A stretch of 64,000 nt of DNA from Streptomyces sp. TSRI0107 (GTDB taxonomy: Bacteria; Actinomycetota; Actinomycetes; Streptomycetales; Streptomycetaceae): NCBI RefSeq assembly GCF_001905845.1, contig NZ_LIVZ01000006.1, positions 434,001 through 498,000 of the forward strand. Direction: 5' to 3'. Made by a program: the position numbers and the translations under genes. Below the pieces are notes generated by a model. It had not been told where the DNA came from. It did no database searches and saw only the letters and a program-made list of their open reading frames with translations. Below are positions 16,547 through 24,870 of this stretch, in pieces (the first letter of the stretch is position 1; each line of letters opens with the position of its first letter).

Positions 16547-18235
16547 CTACCCGAGCAGACCGCCCACCAGTCCGGGCCGCCCGGTGGAGGTCTCCCCGCC
16601 GCTGCCGCCGCCGGCCGGCGCGCCCGTGCCGCCGCCCGTCGCGGTGCCGCCGCTGGACGTCGGCCCGGCTGTGGTGCTCGGCGCCTGCTGCACCGGGGAG
16701 GACTGCTGGGGCGGCGCCTGTCCGGCCGTGCCCTGCGTCTGGCTGGGCGCTCCGCCGGTGGTGGCGCCCTGGGTGGCGTCCGGCGTGGTCTCGGCGCCCG
16801 CGGTGGGCGCGGCGGAGGTGGCGCCCTGGGTGGGCGAGGAGGTGGTCGCCGACGGGCTGGTGTCGGCCCGGCGCTCGGCGGGCTCCTGCGGCAGCGGGGA
16901 GCCGGGCAGCTCGTTGCGCGGCGGCTCGCCGGGGCCGGGTACGACCACCCGGTCGGCGTCCCGTACGGCGCCGCCCAGCAGGGAGCCGATCAGCAGGGTG
17001 AGTCCGGTGATGACGGCGGTGACGAGGGCGCCGCGGCGCAGTACGTACCGCCGCAGGTCCCACAGGTCGGCCCGCGGTCCGAGCCGCCGCCAGGCGAGGC
17101 CGGCGAGGCGTCCGTCGACGGAGTACACCGGCGCGCCCGCGATGATCAGCGGCGACCAGGCGGCGAGGTAGATGATGTCGGGCGTCTCGTAGACGGGGAC
17201 GCTCTTCCAGCTGACGGTGACGAGCAGCGCGGCCGACAGCAGCGCGCCGCCGACGGCGGCGACCCGCTGCCAGCACCCGAAGACCGTCAGCACGCCCACG
17301 AGGACCTGGGCGAAGGCGATGACGAGCCCGGAGCCGACGGGGTGCTCCAGGGCGAACTGGCGCAGCGGCTCGGCGACGTCCCAGGGGTGCAGGGTGTTGA
17401 GCCACTTGACCATGGAGCCGCGCTTGCCGCCGTCGAAGTAGACGGGGTCGCAGAGCTTGCCCATGCCTGCGTAGATGGAGATGAAGCCGAGGAAGATCCG
17501 CAGGGGCAGCAGCACGACCCCGAGGTTCATCCGCCGGCCGGGGTAGTAGGCGTGCCGCGCGGGGTCGTCGGCGTGCCGGCGGCCGCGGACCTGGGTGATG
17601 TCGTCGGTGTCGGCGCCGTCGTCGAACCGGTGCTCCTCGTAGGGGAGCCGGTCGTACGCCCCCTCGACGGTCCGCATGTTCGGCAGCAGCCGGGTGTTGT
17701 CGCCGGGGCTGCGCGGGTGGCCGACGACGGGGGTCTCGACGGTCTGCGTGAGGTCGCCGTAGCCGTCGTCGGGGTAGTGGCCGTCGGTGTAGCGGCCGTC
17801 GTCGTAACCGCCGTCGCCGTAGCCCGCGCCGACGTCGACGCGCGGGATGACCTGGGTGGCTCCGGCGTCGGCCGAGGGTTCCTCGGCGGGCCGTACGCCC
17901 GCACCGTGCACGGCCTGGAGCAGGCGGTGGGCGCCGGTGTCGTCGGGGGCGGACCTGCCGCTCCAGACCACCGGACGGCGGCGGGCGCCGGCCGGGGCGG
18001 CTCTGCCCGCGGCGGGGATGCGGGCGGTGTCCTCGGGGGCGCTCAAGTGCCGTACGACCCGCGGGGATTGCGCGCGTCGCGAGGAGGCGCCCAGCTGCAC
18101 GCGGAAGCTCGCGTGCGTGACGATGACCTGCGCCGGATCGCTCGGCACCTTCACCATGCTCAGCGCGGGAGCGTCGTCGAATCCCGACGAGCGGTCCCCC
18201 GTGGGTGTGCGGGGTGTTCTGGTGTCCACACTCAT
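16547..18235 (-). CDS. Large DoxX-family membrane protein
   Basis: A 562-aa protein. Residues ~1-235 are hydrophilic and disordered, with a Gly/Tyr/Asp-rich patch. The centre (~238-420) is a DoxX-like four-helix membrane domain (MNLGVVLLPLRIFLGFISIY, then VIAFAQVLVGVLTVFGCW and IIYLAAWSPLIIAG), followed by one more helix (ALVTAVITGLTLLIGSLLGG). The C-terminal ~130 residues are Ser/Thr/Gly/Pro-rich. DoxX proteins are linked to thiol/redox stress in actinobacteria. The long flanking tails are typical of Streptomyces members. The start at 18235 is the only good ATG. Confidence 0.8.
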   Translation of the reverse strand: MSVDTRTPRTPTGDRSSGFDDAPALSMVKVPSDPAQVIVTHASFRVQLGASSRRAQSPRVVRHLSAPEDTARIPAAGRAAPAGARRRPVVWSGRSAPDDTGAHRLLQAVHGAGVRPAEEPSADAGATQVIPRVDVGAGYGDGGYDDGRYTDGHYPDDGYGDLTQTVETPVVGHPRSPGDNTRLLPNMRTVEGAYDRLPYEEHRFDDGADTDDITQVRGRRHADDPARHAYYPGRRMNLGVVLLPLRIFLGFISIYAGMGKLCDPVYFDGGKRGSMVKWLNTLHPWDVAEPLRQFALEHPVGSGLVIAFAQVLVGVLTVFGCWQRVAAVGGALLSAALLVTVSWKSVPVYETPDIIYLAAWSPLIIAGAPVYSVDGRLAGLAWRRLGPRADLWDLRRYVLRRGALVTAVITGLTLLIGSLLGGAVRDADRVVVPGPGEPPRNELPGSPLPQEPAERRADTSPSATTSSPTQGATSAAPTAGAETTPDATQGATTGGAPSQTQGTAGQAPPQQSSPVQQAPSTTAGPTSSGGTATGGGTGAPAGGGSGGETSTGRPGLVGGLLG

Positions 18236-18281
18236 CTAACCGAGTGACGTGTGGTTAGGACACTGCTTTGACCCGCCGGAT

Positions 18282-18313
18282 CTGTCCGGACCGCGTCAAG
18301 CTTGCCCGGACAG
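18282..18313. promoter_or_regulatory. Inverted repeat between rlmB and the DoxX gene
   Basis: CTGTCCGG and CCGGACAG form an 8-bp perfect inverted repeat around 16 nt. It lies 50 bp beyond the rlmB stop and 47 bp upstream of the DoxX start, both on the minus strand. It could be an rlmB terminator or an operator for the next gene. Confidence 0.4.
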
Positions 18314-18362
18314 CCCCGAATACCCCGTACGGGTGACTAATCCGTAAACCCGTTCGGGCGGT

Positions 18363-19301
18363 TCACGCCCGTCGGCGAGCCGCCTCGTACAGCACGATGC
18401 CCGCCGCCACACCGGCGTTCAGCGACTCGGCGCCGCCCGGCATCGGGATCCGCACCCGGAAGTCGCAGGTCTCGCCGACCAGCCGGGACAGGCCCTTGCC
18501 CTCGCTGCCGACCACGATCGCGACCGGCCCTCCCAGCGCCTCCAGCTCGCCCAGCTCGACCTCGCCGTCCGCGGCCAGCCCGACCACCACGACACCGGCC
18601 TTCTTGTACTGCTCCAGCGCGCGCGTGAGGTTGGTGGCCCGCGCGACCGGCGTACGGGCGGCCGTACCGGCGGACGTCTTCCAGGCACCGGCGGTCATGC
18701 CCGCCGCGCGCCGCTCCGGCACCACGACGCCGTGCCCGCCGAACGCCGAGACGGACCGCACCACGGCACCCAGGTTGCGCGGGTCGGTCACCCCGTCGAG
18801 GGCGACGATCAGCGCGTCCTCGCCCTCGTCGGCGGCGGCGTCGAGCAGGTCCTCGGGGTGGGCGTACTCGTACGGCGGCACCTGGAGGACCAGGCCCTGG
18901 TGGTTCAGCCCGTTCGTCATCCGGTCCAGCTCGGGCCGCGGCGCCTCCATGAGGTTGATGCCGCCGCGCTCGGCGGCCAGCTGCAGCGCCTCGCGGACCC
19001 GCTCGTCGTTGTCGATGAACTGCTGGACGTACAGCGTGGACGCGGGCACGCCCTCGCGCAGCGCCTCGACGACCGGGTTGCGCCCGACGACCAGCTCCGA
19101 CGTCCCCTTGCCGCCCGGGCGGCGCTGCGTACGGCCCTGCGCGCGCCGGGCCTTCGCCGCGGCGGCCCGCTGCTTGGCGTGCCCCTTGCGCATCTCGGCG
19201 GGAGGCGTCGGCCCCTTGCCCTCCAGGCCCCGGCGCCGCTGGCCGCCACTGCCGACCTGCGCGCCCTTCTTGCCGGACATGCGACGGTTGTTCGCGGCCA
19301 T
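18363..19301 (-). CDS. rlmB: 23S rRNA (guanosine-2'-O)-methyltransferase, TrmH/RlmB family
   Basis: 312 aa. After a basic N-terminal extension of ~65 residues (Lys/Arg-rich, common in actinobacterial members) comes the substrate-binding SpoU_sub_bind region (LVVGRNPVVEALREG). The SPOUT methyltransferase motifs follow: LDGVTDPRNLGAVVRS, VVGSEGKGLSRL, and RIPMPGGAESLNAGVAAGI (trefoil knot, SAM site). These fit modification of G2251 of 23S rRNA, although related enzymes methylate other sites. It lies 99 bp downstream of cysS in the same orientation, a conserved actinobacterial pair. Confidence 0.9.
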   Translation of the reverse strand: MAANNRRMSGKKGAQVGSGGQRRRGLEGKGPTPPAEMRKGHAKQRAAAAKARRAQGRTQRRPGGKGTSELVVGRNPVVEALREGVPASTLYVQQFIDNDERVREALQLAAERGGINLMEAPRPELDRMTNGLNHQGLVLQVPPYEYAHPEDLLDAAADEGEDALIVALDGVTDPRNLGAVVRSVSAFGGHGVVVPERRAAGMTAGAWKTSAGTAARTPVARATNLTRALEQYKKAGVVVVGLAADGEVELGELEALGGPVAIVVGSEGKGLSRLVGETCDFRVRIPMPGGAESLNAGVAAGIVLYEAARRRA

Positions 19302-19400
19302 GACCTACCTGTTCCTGTGTCTCTCAGTCTCTGCGACTGCGTACGTACGTCTATGAAGTGTGCCGCCCGGGGAGCCGGGCGGCACAGTCGATCACGCGGG

Positions 19401-20804
19401 TCAGCGGGAGCCGAGGCTCCAGCGCGGCCCCTGCGGGCTGTCCTCGATGGCCAGCCCGGACTCCTTGAGCTGGTCCCGGATGGCGTCGGCGGTGGCCCAG
19501 TCCTTGCGCGCCCGCGCCGACTCCCGCTGGTCCAGGACGAGGCGTACGAGGCTGTCGACGACGCCCCGCAGATCCTCGCCCCGCTCGTTCCCGCCGGCCC
19601 ACTGCGGGTCGAGCGGGTCGAGTCCGAGCACGCCGAGCATGGCCCGCACCTCGGCGAGCCGGGCCACGGCGGCCTCCTTGTCGTCGGCGGCCAGGGCGGA
19701 GTTGCCCTGCCGGACCGTGGTGTGCACGACGGCGAGCGCCTGCGGCACGCCCAGGTCGTCGTCCATCGCCTCGGCGAAGGCGGGCGGAACGTCGGCGGAC
19801 GGTTCCACCTCGCCGCCGGACAGCTCGACCACGCGCTGCACGAAGCCCTCGATCCGCGCGAACGCGGCCTCGGCCTCCTGCAGTGCCTCCTCGCTGTACT
19901 CGATCATCGAGCGGTAGTGCGGGGTGCCGAGGTAGTAGCGGAGCACGATGGGCCGCCACTTCTTCACCATCTCGGAGACCAGCACCGAGTTGCCGAGCGA
20001 CTTGGACATCTTCTCGCCGCTCATGGTGACCCAGGCGTTGTGCACCCAGTACCGGGCGAACTCGTCGCCGTAGGCCTTGGCCTGGGCGATCTCGTTCTCG
20101 TGGTGCGGGAAGATCAGGTCCAGCCCGCCGCCGTGGATGTCGAAGGCGCTGCCCAGGTACTTGTGCGCCATGGCGGAGCACTCCAGGTGCCAGCCCGGCC
20201 GGCCCCGGCCCCACGGCGTCTCCCAGGTCGGCTCGCCCGGCTTCGCGGCCTTCCACATGGCGAAGTCCCGCGGGTCCCGCTTGCCGGTCTCGCCCTCGCC
20301 GGAGGGCTGGAGCAGGTTCTCCAGCTCCTGGTTGGAGAGCTGGAGGTAGCCGGGGAAGGACTTCACGTCGAAGTAGACGTTGCCGTCGGCCTCGTAGGCG
20401 TGCCCGCGCTCGATGAGCCCGCGCATCATCTCGACCATCTCGGTGACATGACCGGTGGCGCGCGGCTCGTAGGTGGGCGGCAGGCAGCCGAGCACGCTGT
20501 AGCCGTCGTTGAACGCGCGCTCGTTCTCGTACCCGATCGCCCACCACGGGCGGCCCTGGTCGGCGGCCTTCGCGATGATCTTGTCGTCGATGTCGGTGAC
20601 GTTGCGGATGAACGTCACCTCGTAGCCGCGGTGGGCGAACCACCGGCGCATGATGTCGAAGTTCAGGCCCGACCGGATATGGCCGATGTGCGGCGCGGCC
20701 TGCACGGTGGCACCACACAGGTAGATCGAGACACAACCCGGCTTGAGCGGGGTGAAGTCACGGATCTGCCGGGCGCTGGTGTCGTACAGGCGAATAGTCA
20801 CCAC
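19401..20804 (-). CDS. cysS: Cysteinyl-tRNA synthetase
   Basis: 467 aa, the usual length. The HIGH motif is PHIGHIRSG (residues 39-42) and the KMSKS motif is EKMSKSLGN (265-269). Zinc ligands are visible at C30 (IYLCGATV), C209 (HLECSAM) and H234 (FPHHENE). It charges tRNA-Cys. MshC, the mycothiol ligase paralogue, shares this fold but lacks the C-terminal anticodon-binding region, which is present here from about residue 330. It sits in the conserved ispD-ispF-cysS-rlmB order. Confidence 0.96.
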   Translation of the reverse strand: MVTIRLYDTSARQIRDFTPLKPGCVSIYLCGATVQAAPHIGHIRSGLNFDIMRRWFAHRGYEVTFIRNVTDIDDKIIAKAADQGRPWWAIGYENERAFNDGYSVLGCLPPTYEPRATGHVTEMVEMMRGLIERGHAYEADGNVYFDVKSFPGYLQLSNQELENLLQPSGEGETGKRDPRDFAMWKAAKPGEPTWETPWGRGRPGWHLECSAMAHKYLGSAFDIHGGGLDLIFPHHENEIAQAKAYGDEFARYWVHNAWVTMSGEKMSKSLGNSVLVSEMVKKWRPIVLRYYLGTPHYRSMIEYSEEALQEAEAAFARIEGFVQRVVELSGGEVEPSADVPPAFAEAMDDDLGVPQALAVVHTTVRQGNSALAADDKEAAVARLAEVRAMLGVLGLDPLDPQWAGGNERGEDLRGVVDSLVRLVLDQRESARARKDWATADAIRDQLKESGLAIEDSPQGPRWSLGSR

Positions 20805-20864
20805 TCCAGGGTAGTGGGCGCCGGGTAGTGCGGTGCGCCGTCCGGGGGTTTGCGGCGGGACCGG

Positions 20865-21368
20865 TCAGCCCGTACGCACCACCAGTGCCGTCGCGATGGC
20901 CATCAGGCCCTCCTCGCGGCCCGGGAAGCCCAGCCCGTCCGTCGTCGCCCCGGAGACCGAGACCGGCGCCCCGGCCGCCTCCGAGAGGATCTTCTGCGCC
21001 TCGTCGCGGCGCTTGCCGATCTTCGGGCGGGGGCCGACGACCTGCACCGCGATGTTGCCGACACGGAAGCCGGCCTCCCGTACGATCCGGGCCGCCTCCG
21101 TCAGCAGCGTCACCCCGGACGCGCCGGACCACTCCGGCCTCCCGGTGCCGAAGTGCTGCCCGAGGTCGCCGAGCCCGGCCGCGGAGAAGAGCGCGTTGCA
21201 CGCCGCGTGCGCGACGACGTCCGCGTCGGAGTGCCCGGCCAGGCCCGGCCCCTCGCCCTCCCACTTCAGTCCCGCGCACCACAGCTCCCGCCCCTCCTCG
21301 AAGGCGTGGATGTCGGTGCCGATGCCGACCTGGGGAAGCGGCGCCTCCACGGGTGCCTCAGAAGCCAT
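20865..21368 (-). CDS. ispF: 2-C-methyl-D-erythritol 2,4-cyclodiphosphate synthase
   Basis: 167 aa. Zinc-site and family motifs are present: VGIGTDIHAFEEG (Asp and His ligands), LAGHSDADVVAHAACNALF (His ligand), and the C-terminal GATTDGLGFPGREEGL. It makes the cyclic diphosphate in the non-mevalonate isoprenoid pathway and works right after IspD/IspE. The start overlaps the end of ispD by 11 bp, so the two are translationally coupled. Confidence 0.96.
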   Translation of the reverse strand: MASEAPVEAPLPQVGIGTDIHAFEEGRELWCAGLKWEGEGPGLAGHSDADVVAHAACNALFSAAGLGDLGQHFGTGRPEWSGASGVTLLTEAARIVREAGFRVGNIAVQVVGPRPKIGKRRDEAQKILSEAAGAPVSVSGATTDGLGFPGREEGLMAIATALVVRTG

Positions 21369-22110
21369 CGTTGAGCCTCCTGCGCGCCAGGACCGCCTCC
21401 GCCAGGACCAGGTCCAGCGGCCGGGTCACCTTGAACGCCTCCTCGTGGCCGGGCACGACCACGACCTGGACGCCCAGCTGCTCGGCCATGCTCGCGTCGT
21501 CCGTGACGTCCTCGGTGACCGTCTCGTGCGCCCGGACCAGCGTCGCCCGCTCGAAGCCCTGCGGCGTCTGCACCGCCCGCAGCCGCGCGCGCGACGGCGT
21601 GGCCAGCACCGGCTCCGGCTCGCCGGGCACCGCCGCGGGCTCGACCTCCTTGACGGTGTCCGCCAGCGGCAGCGCCGGCACCACGGCCTTCGCGCCCGCG
21701 CGCACCGCGTCGATGACGGCGTCCACCGTGTCCACCGGCACCAGGGGGCGCGCCGCGTCGTGCACCAGCACGATGTCGTGGCCGGGCGGCACCGCGGCCA
21801 GCCCGAGCCGTACGGACTCCTGCCGCGACTCGCCGCCGGGGACGACGACGAAGTCGGTCCGCTCGGGCAGCGCGTGCGCGTCGAGCAGCGACTTGACCTC
21901 GGCGGCGCCGTCGGGCGGTGCCACGACCACGACGAGGGACACCGCGCGGGACGCGGCCATCGCCCGCACCGCGTGGACCAGCATGGGAGTGCCGTTCAGT
22001 GCGCGGAGCGCCTTGGGGGCGCCCGGGCCGAGGCGCACGCCCCGTCCGGCGGCCGGAATCACGGCGGCGACGGAGGCCGCGCCCGGCGAAGGTCGCGAAG
22101 TGTCAGACAT
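21358..22110 (-). CDS. ispD: 2-C-methyl-D-erythritol 4-phosphate cytidylyltransferase
   Basis: 250 aa. The CTP-binding signature is VAAVIPAAGRGVRLGPGAPK (~residues 13-32), followed by ALRALNGTPMLVHAVRAM, the DIVLVHDAARPLVP motif and a C-terminal VTRPLDLVLAEAVLA. This matches IspD of the MEP pathway. It is the first of the ispD-ispF pair. carD lies upstream in the same orientation, but 306 bp away. Confidence 0.95.
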   Translation of the reverse strand: MSDTSRPSPGAASVAAVIPAAGRGVRLGPGAPKALRALNGTPMLVHAVRAMAASRAVSLVVVVAPPDGAAEVKSLLDAHALPERTDFVVVPGGESRQESVRLGLAAVPPGHDIVLVHDAARPLVPVDTVDAVIDAVRAGAKAVVPALPLADTVKEVEPAAVPGEPEPVLATPSRARLRAVQTPQGFERATLVRAHETVTEDVTDDASMAEQLGVQVVVVPGHEEAFKVTRPLDLVLAEAVLARRRLNDGF

Positions 22111-22416
22111 CGTTTCCTGTCAGGTTTGTGTGCTCGGCCTGGTTGGGTATGGCCTGGAGGTACCCCCCGCTCACCGAGCGTGGGGAGTGCCGGGCGCGCA
22201 GCCTTGACCGGACCCTTCCGTGACACCGGTCGAGCCGGCAGCCAGGGCCCGGCACGCACAGTACCGGGGGGAGCTCCCCTCGGCGTACGGCGCGTGGCGT
22301 GCCGCAGACGAACATGCCGCAGCGCCCGGCGACGGTAGGTTTTCCGTCATCGGGCACCGCGGCATTTCGGTGTACTGAGTAAGTACGCAGTGGGCTGAGC
22401 AGGCTGCTGCCACGCG
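22111..22416. other. carD-ispD intergenic region
   Basis: 306 bp without a convincing gene; short minus-strand frames here look like noise. A bulged hairpin (CCCCGCTC ... GAGCGTGGGG, about 22167-22187) lies just upstream of ispD and may end carD transcription or act as an ispD leader. Nothing else is recognisable. Confidence 0.5.
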
Positions 22417-22899
22417 TCAGGAGGCGAGAACCTCGTCGAGCAGGGCCTCGGCCTTGTCCTCGTTCGTGTTCTCCGCGAGCGCGAGCTCGCTCACCAGGAT
22501 CTGGCGGGCCTTGGCGAGCATGCGCTTCTCACCGGCGGAGAGTCCACGCTCACGCTCGCGACGCCACAGGTCACGCACGACTTCCGCGACCTTGATGACA
22601 TCGCCGGAGGCGAGCTTCTCCAGGTTTGCCTTGTAGCGACGGGACCAGTTAGTGGGCTCCTCGGCGTACGGCGCGCGCAGCACCTCGAAGACCCGGTCGA
22701 GTCCGTCCTGACCGACCACATCACGCACGCCGACGAACTCCGCATTGTCCGCTGGCACACGTACCGTCAGGTCACCCTGGGCGACCTTCAGCACCAAGTA
22801 GGTCTTGTCCACGCCTTTGATCTGGCGAGTTTCGATGGCCTCGATCAGCGCGGCCCCGTGATGGGGATAGACCACGGTGTCGCCAACCTTGAACGTCAT
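22417..22899 (-). CDS. carD: CarD-family RNA polymerase-binding transcription regulator
   Basis: 160 aa, matching mycobacterial CarD (162 aa). The N-terminal RNA polymerase-interacting Tudor-like domain reads MTFKVGDTVVYPHHGAALIE, with VRVPADNAEFVGVRDVVG after it. The helical C-terminal domain that contacts upstream promoter DNA carries NWSRRYKANLEKLASGD and ERGLSAGEKRMLAKARQIL. CarD stabilises open promoter complexes, especially at rRNA promoters. It is divergent from the lipoprotein gene across ~600 bp. Confidence 0.95.
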   Translation of the reverse strand: MTFKVGDTVVYPHHGAALIEAIETRQIKGVDKTYLVLKVAQGDLTVRVPADNAEFVGVRDVVGQDGLDRVFEVLRAPYAEEPTNWSRRYKANLEKLASGDVIKVAEVVRDLWRRERERGLSAGEKRMLAKARQILVSELALAENTNEDKAEALLDEVLAS

Positions 22900-23496
22900 G
22901 TGACAGGTACCCCTTCCGTGGCTATCCAGGGTAACACGGATACGGCGTCTTCTGAATGGCGTTTTCGCAGGTCAGGGCATATCTCGGGGCTTGACAACAG
23001 CGACAGGAACGTGCTGCGCGAGGTCTGCGGAAGCAGGTATTCGCAGGTCGGAGCGGATGTCCGGGCCGGGCGAAACGGGCACGTCACATACCGCCGACCC
23101 CGCCCCCAAGCGGCTGAACATCCCGATATGTCCGCTTCCAAGTGCTCGACTTCCGCTACTCCGTTCGGTGCGTGCGGACGGGTACGAGACGAATCCGGAA
23201 TTGATCACGCCACACCCTCGCGTGCCACGCCGTGATCAATTTCGGGGGCGGTCGCGCATTCCTTCACGGAAAATTCGCCCGCCCCTGTGGGCCGTATGCC
23301 GAACCGTTTGCCCGCGCGCCTTACCGAGGGTCTTATGTGAATGCCGGACGGTACCCCCCGGCTGAGCGAACCGGGCCCCAGGGGGAGGGTCGGGTGCGGC
23401 TGCCCGGGAACGGCTCGGTAACCTAAGGCCGCTGACAGCCACTTAGGGCGGCTTTACAAGGACAGCTGCCCCTGCGTTCAAGGAGTTGCCGCCGCC
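22900..23496. other. Long divergent intergenic region (carD / lipoprotein gene)
   Basis: 597 bp with no supported coding sequence; open frames here overlap in several registers with no family features. It should hold the promoters for carD (minus) and the lipoprotein gene (plus). It also contains the 11-bp inverted repeat at 23199-23241. Confidence 0.6.
23199..23241. promoter_or_regulatory. 11-bp perfect inverted repeat
   Basis: AATTGATCACG (23199-23209) and CGTGATCAATT (23231-23241) are exact inverted copies separated by 21 bp, in an AT-richer island of the carD/lipoprotein intergenic region. The spacing of about three helical turns between half-sites suggests paired operator sites, or a hairpin in a transcript. 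No regulator is identified. Confidence 0.45.
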
Positions 23497-24108
23497 GTGA
23501 GCAGCAGCCTTCGACGCGGCGCCCTCGCCGCCTCCGTCACCGCCCTCTCGATCGCCTCGCTCGCCGCCTGTGGCGCCGGCAACAACGCCCAGACGCTGGA
23601 GATCAAGCCGGACAACGCGGCCACCAGCGTCGGCGACATCAAGATCCAGAACGCCGTCGTCATCGTGCAGCCCGACGCCGAGTCGACCGGCCCGGCCGTC
23701 GTCTCCGCCACCGTCTTCAACGACGGCGACACCGCCGAGACGCTGGAGTCGATCACCCTGGACGGGATCAGCGAGCCCGTCGAGCTGACCCCCGCCGGCG
23801 GCAAGGGCGAGCTGACCATCCCGGCCGACGGCTCGGTCGTCATCGGCGGCAAGGACAACGCCGGCGCGGTCGTGAGCAACGGCCAGGCCCTGGAGGACGG
23901 CGCCGCGCACAAGGTCACCTTCACCTTCAGCGAGACCGGTGACGTGAGCCTGGAGGCGTTCGTCGTCCCGGCCGAGGGCTACTTCGAGGAGTGGGGCCCG
24001 ACCAAGGTTCCCGCCGCCCCGGCCGCCACCCCGTCCGGCGAGACCGGCGCGGCCACCGCGGGCGCGACCGCCGGGGAGACCGCGGAGCACGACGCGGCCG
24101 GCCACTGA
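23497..24108 (+). CDS. Secreted lipoprotein, unknown function
   Basis: A 203-aa protein from GTG at 23497 after AAGGAG. The lipobox LSIASLAAC places the lipidated Cys at residue 25. The mature part is a beta-rich domain (VGDIKIQNAVVIVQPDAEST, VVSATVFNDGDTAETLESIT) resembling the immunoglobulin-like fold of copper chaperone-type lipoproteins (DUF461/PCuAC-like). The Met/His copper ligands expected of that family are not evident. The last ~35 residues are Ala/Thr/Gly-rich. The conserved position next to phoP is noteworthy, but no direct functional link is visible. Confidence 0.75.
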   Translation: MSSSLRRGALAASVTALSIASLAACGAGNNAQTLEIKPDNAATSVGDIKIQNAVVIVQPDAESTGPAVVSATVFNDGDTAETLESITLDGISEPVELTPAGGKGELTIPADGSVVIGGKDNAGAVVSNGQALEDGAAHKVTFTFSETGDVSLEAFVVPAEGYFEEWGPTKVPAAPAATPSGETGAATAGATAGETAEHDAAGH

Positions 24109-24139
24109 GCGGTCGTCCACTCCACGCACGCATGACGAA

Positions 24140-24168
24140 GGGCGGGGCCTCCTCGGGAGGTCCCGCCC
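24140..24168. terminator. Bidirectional terminator between the lipoprotein gene and phoP
   Basis: GGGCGGGGCCTCC pairs with GGAGGTCCCGCCC (13 bp, one G-U) around a TCG loop, between two convergent stop codons. The flanking CGAA/TTCG bases extend the stem with a bulge. Confidence 0.85.
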
Positions 24169-24189
24169 TTTCGTGTCCGGGGGTGCGGC

Positions 24190-24870
24190 TTACGGCTCGA
24201 ACTTGTAGCCGAGGCCGCGGACCGTCACCAGGTACCGCGGAGCGCCCGGGTCCGGCTCGATCTTGGCGCGCAGGCGCTTGACGTGGACGTCCAGCGTCTT
24301 GGTGTCACCGACGTAGTCGGCGCCCCAGACGCGGTCGATGAGCTGCATCCGGGTCAGCACCCGGCCCGCGTTGCGCAGCAGCATCTCCAGCAGGTCGAAC
24401 TCCTTCAGCGGCAGGTCGACCTTGGAGCCGGAGACGGTGACCACGTGCCGGTCGACGTCCATCCGGACCGGACCGGCCTCCAGGGCGGCCGGGGCCACCT
24501 CCTCCGGCTCGCCGCGGCGGCGCAGCACCGCGCGGATCCGGGCGACCAGCTCACGCGACGAGAACGGCTTGGTGACGTAGTCGTCGGCTCCTATCTCCAG
24601 TCCGACGACCTTGTCGATCTCGCTGTCCTTGGCCGTCACCATGATCACGGGGACGTTGGAGCGACCGCGCAGCTGACGGCACACCTCGGTGCCGGGCAGA
24701 CCCGGCAGCATCAGGTCGAGGAGGACGAGGTCGGCGCCGTTGCGCTCGAACTCGTCGAGTCCGTCGGGCCCGGTGGTCGCGACCGCGACCTCGAAGCCCT
24801 CCTTGCGGAGCATGTACGACAGGGCGTCGGAGAAGGACTCCTCGTCCTCGACGACGAGCACTCGGGTCAC
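24190..24870 (-). CDS. phoP: Phosphate-responsive response regulator PhoP
   Basis: 226 aa from GTG at 24870. The receiver domain has the acidic pair E8/D9, phospho-acceptor D52 in LVLLDLMLPGLPG, and K101 in DYVTKPFSSREL. The C-terminal winged-helix (OmpR/PhoB type) ends with DVHVKRLRAKIEPDPG and VRGLGYKFEP. PhoP controls phosphate scavenging and, in Streptomyces, represses secondary metabolism under phosphate limitation by binding PHO boxes. Its GTG overlaps the TGA of phoR by 4 bp (GTGA), so the two are translationally coupled. Confidence 0.96.
   Translation of the reverse strand: MTRVLVVEDEESFSDALSYMLRKEGFEVAVATTGPDGLDEFERNGADLVLLDLMLPGLPGTEVCRQLRGRSNVPVIMVTAKDSEIDKVVGLEIGADDYVTKPFSSRELVARIRAVLRRRGEPEEVAPAALEAGPVRMDVDRHVVTVSGSKVDLPLKEFDLLEMLLRNAGRVLTRMQLIDRVWGADYVGDTKTLDVHVKRLRAKIEPDPGAPRYLVTVRGLGYKFEP

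Noticed and set aside
22103..22357. Small minus-strand open frame between carD and ispD
   Set aside because: No family features and it overlaps ispD's start; GC-rich genomes give many such frames.
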